A stretch of 10,696 nucleotides of DNA from JBLHKW01 sp047618565 (GTDB taxonomy: Bacteria > Planctomycetota > UBA1135 > GCA-002686595). Where the stretch lies: contig JBLHKW010000166.1 in the NCBI GenBank assembly GCA_047618565.1, positions 1-10,696 of the forward strand, written 5' to 3'. Positions within the stretch are counted from its first letter, which is position 1; each line of letters begins with the position of its first letter. Below are positions 6,260-10,696 of the stretch, piece after piece. The notes beneath the pieces were generated by a model. It saw only the letters and a program-made list of their open reading frames with translations, was not told the DNA's origin and ran no database searches. A program made the position numbers and the translations under genes.

Positions 6260-7792
6260 ATTAGCCAACGTACAACCGCCGAGCGCACCGCGACCGGCTT
6301 CGATTCCTTTGACCTTCGTTCCGAGCTCCGTCAGGCCATCGCCGACGCGGGCTACACCGATGCGCGCCCGATTCAGGAGCACGCAATACCGCCCGCCCTC
6401 GAGGGCCGCGACGTCCTCGGACTGGCCCAGACGGGCACCGGCAAGACGGCAGCCTTCGTGCTTCCCATCCTGCAGCGTCTGCTGGGCAAGCGTGGGCCCG
6501 GCCCGCGCGCGCTCGTCGTCGCTCCGACCCGGGAGCTCGCCGCACAGGTGAACTCCGAGTTCGAACGCCTCGGTGAGCACACGCCCCTGACGTCCATGCC
6601 GATCTTCGGCGGCGTTCCGGTCGCACGGCACATCCGTGCCCTGCGTTCGACGCCCGACGTCATCGTGGCCTGCCCCGGACGCCTGCTCGACCTCATGAAC
6701 CAGGGTGCCGTGCATCTCGACAAGGTCGAGGTACTCGTCCTCGACGAAGCGGACCACATGTTCGACATGGGCTTCTTGCCCGACATCCGGCGCATTCTGA
6801 AGGCCCTTCCGAAGCGCCGCCAGAACCTGCTCTTCTCGGCCACCATGCCGCGCGAGATCCGCAAGCTGGCGGACACGGTGCTCAGCAAGCCGGCTGTGAT
6901 CGAACTGGGCAACTCGCGCCCCGCAGAGACCATCGACCACGCGCTCTATTCGATCTCCGAAGGCGACAAGGACGGTGCTCTGGAGCGCCTGCTTACCGGC
7001 GACGACTTCAGCTCTGCGATCGTGTTCCTGCGCACGAAGCACCGCGCCAAGCGCCTGGCCCAGCGGCTCGACAAGCGCGGCCATGCCGCGGTTGCCCTGC
7101 AGGGCAACATGTCCCAGCCCCAGCGCGAACGAGCCCTCAAGGGCTTCCGCAATGGCAGCTACCAGGTCCTCGTGGCCACGGACATCGCCGCGCGCGGCCT
7201 CGACATCGCGGGCGTCTCGCACGTCGTCAACTTCGACGTCCCGAACACGCCCGACGCGTACACCCACCGCATCGGACGCACAGGACGCTCCGAGCAAACG
7301 GGCAACGCCTTCACCTTCGTGACGCCCGCCGACGGAGCTGCGATCCGAGCCATCGAACGACGACTCGGCAGCAGCATCGAGCGCCGGCGCATCTCTGACA
7401 GCGGCCCGAAGGGCAAGCAACGTCGTAACCAGCAGCCCGCTGACAACGAGAGTCCGGCGCGTAACGAGCGTCCGGCACGTAACGAGAGTCCGGCACGCAA
7501 CGAGAGTCCGGCACGTAACGAGAGTCCGGCACGTAACGAGCGTCCGGCACGTAACGAGCGTCCGGCACGTAACGAGCGTCCGGCACGCAACGAGCGTCCG
7601 GCACGCAACGAGCGTCCGGCACGCAACGAGCGTCCGGCACGCAACGAGCGTCCGGCACGCAACGAGCGTCCGGCGCGCGACGAGCGTCCGGTTCAGCCCG
7701 AGCGTTCGCAGCCTGAGCGCAAGGCACCGGCGCCGGCATCGACGCCGGCCCCCGCTCGCCCGGCCTTCGGCCTCGGCGTCCTCGACGGCTGA
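6260..7792 (+). CDS. DEAD-box ATP-dependent RNA helicase, RhlE-like, with repeat tail and non-canonical start
   Basis: A 510-residue ATP-dependent RNA-unwinding enzyme if begun at ATT 6260. All core motifs are present: Q motif (F17, Q39), Walker A AQTGTGKT (56-63), PTRELA (89-94), DEAD (162-165), SAT (193-195), ARGLD (311-315) and HRIGRTGR (336-343). The two RecA domains end near 375; a basic tail follows, with 13 six-residue repeats (396-473) and a Pro/Ala-rich end. The closest general type is the RhlE/CsdA group used in cold adaptation, ribosome assembly and RNA decay. The in-frame TGA at 6194-6196 limits the start, and no ATG, GTG or TTG occurs before the GTG at 6458, which would remove the Q motif and Walker A. 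ATT 6260 is preceded by purine-rich GAAAAGAGAA and gives a normal N-terminus; ATT 6227 is the other option. A sequencing error hiding an ATG cannot be excluded. Confidence 0.9.
   Translation: MSQRTTAERTATGFDSFDLRSELRQAIADAGYTDARPIQEHAIPPALEGRDVLGLAQTGTGKTAAFVLPILQRLLGKRGPGPRALVVAPTRELAAQVNSEFERLGEHTPLTSMPIFGGVPVARHIRALRSTPDVIVACPGRLLDLMNQGAVHLDKVEVLVLDEADHMFDMGFLPDIRRILKALPKRRQNLLFSATMPREIRKLADTVLSKPAVIELGNSRPAETIDHALYSISEGDKDGALERLLTGDDFSSAIVFLRTKHRAKRLAQRLDKRGHAAVALQGNMSQPQRERALKGFRNGSYQVLVATDIAARGLDIAGVSHVVNFDVPNTPDAYTHRIGRTGRSEQTGNAFTFVTPADGAAIRAIERRLGSSIERRRISDSGPKGKQRRNQQPADNESPARNERPARNESPARNESPARNESPARNERPARNERPARNERPARNERPARNERPARNERPARNERPARNERPARDERPVQPERSQPERKAPAPASTPAPARPAFGLGVLDG
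7445..7696 (+). repeat. 18-bp tandem repeat encoding NE(R/S)PAR in the helicase tail
   Basis: Thirteen exact-length copies of AACGAG(A/C)GTCCGGC(A/G)CG(T/C) run from 7445 to 7678, with a fourteenth degenerate copy (DERPVQ) to 7696. Units read NESPAR (copies 1, 3, 4, 5) or NERPAR (copies 2 and 6-13). The last arginine codon is mostly CGT in copies 1-7 and CGC in copies 8-13, so neighbouring copies resemble each other, the mark of expansion by slippage or unequal exchange. As the unit is a multiple of three, copy-number change alters tail length without breaking the frame. Confidence 0.97.
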
Positions 7793-7817
7793 TCCCGGTC
7801 AGCCTGCGATAGATCCA

Positions 7818-8522
7818 TCACCAGGCGGTATCGCGCGTCTCACGCGCGCGGTCCGCCTCGTCGATGGCGCTACGGATCAGGCTCTTGCGGTTGGTTCGAT
7901 GCGCCGGGAGTAGATTGAGACTCTCGATAAAACGCGGCGCCGCCTGCGCCAGCGTTTCGGGGTTCGCATCTCGCCGCCATGGGATGACGGCTATCGGCGT
8001 GTGAGCATTTCGCTCCACCAGGATGTCCCGTTTCCATTCGCCCTCGGGCACGATGAAGGCGTCCGCGTGACGCACCACCGAGCGGTTCAGGGGCAGGCTA
8101 TCGAGCATGAGCTGCGTGCCCCCACGTCGCTGCGCGGCCCAGGCCACGCGCCCGCCTTCGCGCCAGGCCGCCAGCTGACCCATGAGGCCCGTCAACGCCA
8201 ACGTGGGACGGGCGGCCAGGGCGAGTTCCCCCAGCATCCAGTCGTGCAGCACCACGACACCGCCGAAGTCACGGATCATGGGCAGCATGAACGCGTGCTC
8301 GCGCACGTTTTCGACGAAGTAGAGCACGCGCTCGAAATTCTTCGGCGCGAAGGAGGCCGCTTTCGCAACCGTGCGGCCGGCGAGCTCCGTTGCGGCGCAA
8401 TCCGACCCCACGAAGACCTGCACCTCGAACTCCTGCTCCAGATGCGGTAGCAGCGCGCGCAATCGTGCGTTCGAGCAGGCCGAGACGGGCGCATCGGCCG
8501 TGATCAGCGCGACGCGGGTCAT
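7818..8522 (-). CDS. Stand-alone N-terminal domain of a GT-B (GT4-like) glycosyltransferase
   Basis: A 234-residue protein resembling only the first, acceptor-side Rossmann domain of GT4-type glycosyltransferases: opening MTRVALITADAP, then RVLYFVENVREHAFMLP (65-81), GGVVVLHDWMLGELALA (87-103), LNRSVVRHADAFIVPEGEWKRDIL (145-168) and PIAVIPW (176-182), where full-length enzymes continue VIPHG into the nucleotide-sugar-binding domain. Here only about 50 charged residues follow. The missing half, with its donor-site E-x7-E motif, is not encoded downstream because the helicase gene ends 25 bp away. Full GT4 enzymes are usually 350-400 residues. It is either a degraded gene, a non-catalytic relative, or one subunit of a split enzyme as in Alg13/Alg14. 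The ATG overlaps the stop of the upstream aminopeptidase gene (ATGA), so translation is probably coupled. Confidence 0.65.
   Translation of the reverse strand: MTRVALITADAPVSACSNARLRALLPHLEQEFEVQVFVGSDCAATELAGRTVAKAASFAPKNFERVLYFVENVREHAFMLPMIRDFGGVVVLHDWMLGELALAARPTLALTGLMGQLAAWREGGRVAWAAQRRGGTQLMLDSLPLNRSVVRHADAFIVPEGEWKRDILVERNAHTPIAVIPWRRDANPETLAQAAPRFIESLNLLPAHRTNRKSLIRSAIDEADRARETRDTAW
7832..7848 (+). terminator. Compact hairpin just after the helicase gene
   Basis: CGCGCGT-CTC-ACGCGCG is a perfect 7-bp stem with a 3-nt loop, 40 nt downstream of the helicase stop and inside the last codons of the convergent glycosyltransferase-like gene. It could stop helicase transcripts, but there is no T-run after it and the sequence also has to encode protein on the other strand. 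Confidence 0.25.
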
Positions 8523-9415
8523 CCCGCGGTCAGTATCTCGACCCCATCCGGGCCGAGGTACATGGTGTGCTCCGTCTGCGTCACCATCACGCCCTCCGCC
8601 TCCACCAGCGGAGGATAGCGTGAAAGCGAGCCCTGTTTCACGAGCCGGCTGAGGGTGTCATCGACGACCTCGCGGTCGAACTCGTTGAAGTAACGCCGCG
8701 CGATCGGCAAGCCGCGCCAGGACTCGATGGCGCGCAAGACGTCGCGGTCGAGCCCCTTGGCCTTGCGCGGCGGGCGCATCATCATGAAGACCTCCGCCTT
8801 GCCACGCTCGGTGATCATCCCACGTCCGTTGCATGCGAAGGGCTCGATGGCAAACACCATGCCCTCTTTGAGGCGAGCACCACCGCGCTCACCGTAGTTG
8901 GGGATCTGCGGCGGCGTGTGCACCTTCCAGCGCGCAAGACCGTGCCCGGTCAGGTTGCGCACGGGCTGGAACCCGGCCGCCTCGATCGTGCGCTCGATCG
9001 CGGCACCGACGTCGCCGACCGGCACCCCGTCGCCAACCGTCGCGATCGCGGCAGCCAGCGCATCCTGGGAGGCCTGGACCAGGGGCGTCCAACGCCCGTC
9101 TGCGGACAGGTCCACACTCGCCGCACTGTCGGCGATGTAACCGTCGACGTGCGCCCCGATGTCGACCTTGACGCAGTCGCCTTCCTCGTAGGTCATCTCG
9201 TCGTCCGGCGCCGAGCAGTAGTGCGCCGCCACATGATTGCGGGACGACTGGGCCGGAAAACCCGGTTGCGCTCCGCGGTCGCGGATCATGTCCTCGACCT
9301 TCTCCAGGATGTCGCGCACGCGCACCCCTGGTTTGATCGCTCCCCGGGCCCATTCTCGACATTCGGCGACGATGGCGCCCGCCTGCCGGAAACAACTCAA
9401 TGCATGTTCATCCAC
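8519..9415 (-). CDS. map: Methionine aminopeptidase, type II (archaeal/eukaryotic type)
   Basis: Removes the initiator methionine from nascent cytoplasmic proteins. Counting from GTG 9415 (VDEHALSCF), 298 residues, all five metal ligands of the pita-bread fold are visible: D85 and D96 (VDIGAHVDGYIAD), H158 (GHGL), E191 (IEPF) and E282 (QTEHT). Substrate-side histidines H65 (AAHY) and H166 (KVHTPPQIPN) are also present. E191 and E282 are 91 residues apart; in type I enzymes the gap is about 30, so the roughly 60-residue helical insert that defines type II is here, and the total matches archaeal enzymes (about 295). Bacteria normally rely on type I. A longer start at ATG 9466 would add 17 residues unlike the family. 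GTG 9415 is favoured because TATAGT ends exactly 6 nt before it, suggesting a leaderless message. The stop overlaps the next gene's start by ATGA. Confidence 0.92.
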   Translation of the reverse strand: MDEHALSCFRQAGAIVAECREWARGAIKPGVRVRDILEKVEDMIRDRGAQPGFPAQSSRNHVAAHYCSAPDDEMTYEEGDCVKVDIGAHVDGYIADSAASVDLSADGRWTPLVQASQDALAAAIATVGDGVPVGDVGAAIERTIEAAGFQPVRNLTGHGLARWKVHTPPQIPNYGERGGARLKEGMVFAIEPFACNGRGMITERGKAEVFMMMRPPRKAKGLDRDVLRAIESWRGLPIARRYFNEFDREVVDDTLSRLVKQGSLSRYPPLVEAEGVMVTQTEHTMYLGPDGVEILTAG

Positions 9416-9421
9416 CCCGGA

Positions 9422-9450
9422 ACTATAAGGTAGGTGCCGACAGCCCACAA
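9422..9450 (-). promoter_or_regulatory. Putative promoter of the methionine aminopeptidase operon
   Basis: On the minus strand TTGTGG (9450-9445) is followed after 17 nt by TATAGT (9427-9422), a 5/6 match to the sigma70 -10 hexamer; the -35 matches only 3/6. Transcription would start about 6-7 nt after TATAGT, that is at or next to GTG 9415, giving a leaderless transcript. Confidence 0.45.
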
Positions 9451-9477
9451 TCCCGGCCGAGCCCATGCCGGAAGTGC

Positions 9478-9506
9478 TTGGGTGCCGTGGCCCTGGACCA
9501 CATACT
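9478..9506 (+). promoter_or_regulatory. Putative promoter of the lipoprotein-like gene
   Basis: TTGGGT (9478-9483), a 17-nt spacer and CATACT (9501-9506, 4/6 match) precede ATG 9516 by 9 nt. No Shine-Dalgarno site fits in between, so the message would have almost no leader. It is divergent from the aminopeptidase promoter. Confidence 0.35.
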
Positions 9507-9515
9507 CGGCCCGTC

Positions 9516-9989
9516 ATGGACCTCCGATCTGCTCCGTCAGCCGCCGGGCTGGCCCTCATCGCCTTGGGCGCCCTCGCACCCGCCTGCATCACCACCGTGC
9601 AGGTCCAGCCCCCGGGTCTGAACGATCGCGAGGTGCCCACGGCACAGGTCCAGCGGGCATGGCTCGTGAACGCTGGTCCGGGACCCGTGCTGGGCTCGGT
9701 CGTACGCCTGCAGTCCATGGGCGCGGGTGAGCGCTTCTTCTACGCGGTCCGCAACATCTACAGCCAGGACCTCGGGCTCGTGGATTCCCTCGGTCGTGCC
9801 TACCGCCACCGCCCCCACCAGGACGAACCCGATCTGCTCGGGTCCGGGACCGTCGCGGAGGGCGTAGCGCGCATCCTGGAGCTGGACGGACCGGTCGAGC
9901 TGCTCGAAATATCGCTCGGAGACCTCGAAGCGCGCCTGAAGCAGGAACTGGATCGCGTGGCGGCAAGCCGGCGGAGTACGGGGCCGTAG
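9516..9989 (+). CDS. Putative lipoprotein or secreted protein of unknown function
   Basis: A 157-residue protein with an export signal (MDLRSAPSAAGLALIALGAL) ending APAC at residue 24. The cysteine is placed as in a lipoprotein, but the residues before it (A-P-A) depart from the usual L-A-G box, so lipidation is uncertain. The mature part contains RFFYAVRNIYSQDLGLVDSL and GRAYRHRPHQDEPDLLGSGT, then a GVARIL segment, then a charged helical C-terminus (LEISLGDLEARLKQELDR). The central stretch looks like a compact conserved domain, but I cannot name the family. Start 9516 is preferred over ATG 9465 because it opens with the signal peptide. It is divergent from the aminopeptidase gene and has no operon partner; the palindromic array begins 6 nt after its stop. 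Confidence 0.65.
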   Translation: MDLRSAPSAAGLALIALGALAPACITTVQVQPPGLNDREVPTAQVQRAWLVNAGPGPVLGSVVRLQSMGAGERFFYAVRNIYSQDLGLVDSLGRAYRHRPHQDEPDLLGSGTVAEGVARILELDGPVELLEISLGDLEARLKQELDRVAASRRSTGP

Positions 9990-9995
9990 CTATCC

Positions 9996-10280
9996 GCTAG
10001 CCCGGATAATTCATGAAGCGCGAGCCAAAACGCGTCGATTCGGCTTCTGGTGGTGCTTCTCGCGCGTTGGCCCCACGGGGCCGCGTTCGGGAATTGCGGA
10101 GGGCGCAGCCCGAGGCAAACCCGTACGGACGATCCTGCGGATCGTCCGATAGCGGAGAGGCGACCCTTACGGGTCGTCGAGGATGCCAACGCGCGAGAAG
10201 TGCCGCCAGAAGCCGAAAGGACGGCGAAGCCGGCCGGTCGTCGCGTTTGGGCCGCGTCTTCATGAATTATTCGGGCTAGC
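9996..10280. mobile_element. Palindromic element A, MITE-like, flanked by CTAG
   Basis: A 285-bp element including its boundary GCTAG/CTAGC. Termini GCTAGCCCGGATAATTCATG at the left and the complement of GCTAGCCCGAATAATTCATG at the right agree at all but one of the first 23 positions. The inner arms also pair (left about 10043-10071 with right about 10186-10218), so most of the element folds on itself. The right arm carries about 20 extra bases with a CGGC-GAA-GCCG hairpin (10222-10232). Compared with element B it has about 80 extra bases in the middle (about 10076-10158), including a perfect 10-bp stem with TGC loop (10126-10148). It begins 6 nt after a stop codon and encodes no plausible protein. 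Short size, terminal repeats and a second diverged copy nearby suggest a non-autonomous transposable element; a large structured RNA is the alternative. Confidence 0.6.
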
Positions 10281-10440
10281 AGCCCGTGGTGAAAGTCACG
10301 GCGGGCTCGAAGCCGTCAGGATTCGATCTGGCAAGGCGCGCTGACGACGCGTATTCGTGGATACTCGGAGGAAACGCAACGCCGCCAGGGCGGAGCCTGG
10401 CGGATTTGAGCGGGTCGTGACTTTCACCACGGGCTGCTAG
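10276..10440. repeat. Middle inverted-repeat element with different termini, flanked by CTAG
   Basis: CTAGCAGCCCGTGGTGAAAG begins a 25-bp left arm (10276-10300) that is the exact reverse complement of 10416-10440; pairing extends 4 bp further into each neighbour because both share CCCG ends. Each arm is itself a small dyad (CGTG, 8 nt, CACG), at 10285-10300 on the left and 10416-10431 on the right. The interior holds a CCGCCAGG/CCTGGCGG stem (10382-10403) and a GTATT/GATAC stem (10351-10364), but no reading frame. Its termini are unrelated to those of A and B, so it is a second repeat family sitting exactly between them. Confidence 0.7.
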
Positions 10441-10639
10441 CCCGGTCTATTCATGAGCCGCGAGGCGAAACGCCTCGATTCGGGCTTTGGTGGTGCTTTG
10501 CGGGCATTGGCCCCGCAGGCGACCTTTTTTGGTCGCCGAGGACGCCAATGTTCGCAAAGTGCCGCCAAAGCCCGAAAGGACGGCGAAGCCGGCCGTTCGT
10601 GGTATTTCGTCCGCGTGGTCATGAATAGATCGGGCTAGC
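10436..10639. mobile_element. Palindromic element B, shorter copy of element A, flanked by CTAG
   Basis: A 204-bp element. Left end GCTAGCCCGGTCTATTCATG and right end complement of GCTAGCCCGATCTATTCATG differ at one of 21 positions. Virtually the whole element is one long imperfect hairpin capped by GGCGACC-TTTTTT-GGTCGCC (10518-10537). Similarity to A is clear along both arms (GATTCGG, TGGTGGTGCTT, TTGGCCCC on the left), with an identical 24-nt stretch (A 10213-10236, B 10572-10595) around the GAA-loop hairpin in the asymmetric right arm (B 10581-10591). It lacks the central insert of A. No plausible protein is encoded. Confidence 0.6.
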
Positions 10640-10696
10640 TGTTCCGAACTCAATGGGTCCACCAGGGACCGCCGCATACACAACGGTGCCCGACGA
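10640..10696. other. Unassigned end of window
   Basis: After the last CTAGC the sequence shows no reading frame with coding character and only a 5-bp stem (GGTCC/GGACC, 10656-10670). It may be the intergenic lead-in to a gene outside the window. Confidence 0.3.

Noticed and set aside
4114..6288. 724-residue minus-strand open frame overlapping the membrane glycosyltransferase
   Set aside because: Composition is Arg/Pro/Ala-rich without hydrophobic periodicity; the other frame at 4239-5870 has clear membrane helices and family motifs. It is a GC-rich shadow frame.
6254..7420. 388-residue frame antisense to the helicase
   Set aside because: Shadow of a strongly conserved DEAD-box gene; no recognisable motif of its own.
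7445..7696. CRISPR array
   Set aside because: The 18-bp units are contiguous with no spacers, keep a reading frame and have no cas genes nearby.
7159..7739. Antisense frames with RAGRSL or VPDARC repeats
   Set aside because: They merely translate the reverse strand of the 18-bp helicase repeat.
9997..10279. Open frames of 88 and 88 residues on opposite strands of element A, both ending in similar MNY(S/P)G peptides
   Set aside because: The matching ends result from the palindrome read on both strands; the sequences are Arg/Ser/Gly-rich with no coding character.
10437..10638. Mirrored 61-residue frames in element B
   Set aside because: Same palindrome effect as in element A; no start-site or domain evidence.

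Overview
The window is GC-rich throughout, with strongly GC-biased third codon positions, and carries a chromosomal gene set with no phage or plasmid genes. An ECF sigma factor of the TIGR02999/Sigma70_ECF type beside the likely tail of a Ser/Thr kinase, a secreted FG-GAP protein, and the near absence of Shine-Dalgarno sites suggest Planctomycetota or a similar GC-rich environmental lineage (Acidobacteriota, Myxococcota). This is inference; there is no rRNA or other phylogenetic marker here.

Left part (1-3612): a 5'-truncated reading frame, probably the C-terminus of a TPR-containing Ser/Thr kinase, converges on a minus-strand ECF sigma factor with a hairpin between them. Divergent from the sigma gene is an 886-residue secreted protein with three FG-GAP/VCBS calcium loops, a long GVxG repeat region and a conserved-looking C-terminal domain, followed by a 12-bp hairpin. 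Centre (3613-5870): a 73-residue two-helix membrane protein, a perfect 37-bp inverted repeat, and a 543-residue membrane glycosyltransferase of the AftB-like GT-C type, all read leftward.

Right-centre (5871-7792): about 390 bases without a conventional gene hold a chain of seven small hairpins leading into a DEAD-box RNA helicase. The helicase frame has no ATG, GTG or TTG upstream of its Q motif; the best start is an ATT at 6260. Its tail is thirteen exact in-frame copies of an 18-bp unit. Converging on it from the right is a two-gene minus-strand operon: a type II (archaeal/eukaryotic-type) methionine aminopeptidase whose stop overlaps (ATGA) the start of a stand-alone N-terminal half of a GT-B glycosyltransferase. 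A putative lipoprotein is divergent from the aminopeptidase.

Right end (9990-10696): no genes. Three palindromic elements lie end to end, punctuated by CTAG at 9997, 10276, 10437 and 10635. The outer two are diverged copies of one family; the middle one has unrelated termini. Most striking for follow-up are this CTAG-punctuated array, the helicase leader with its non-canonical start, the helicase repeat tail, the 37-bp inverted repeat and the aminopeptidase/half-glycosyltransferase pair. I found no clear new defence or CRISPR-like system.
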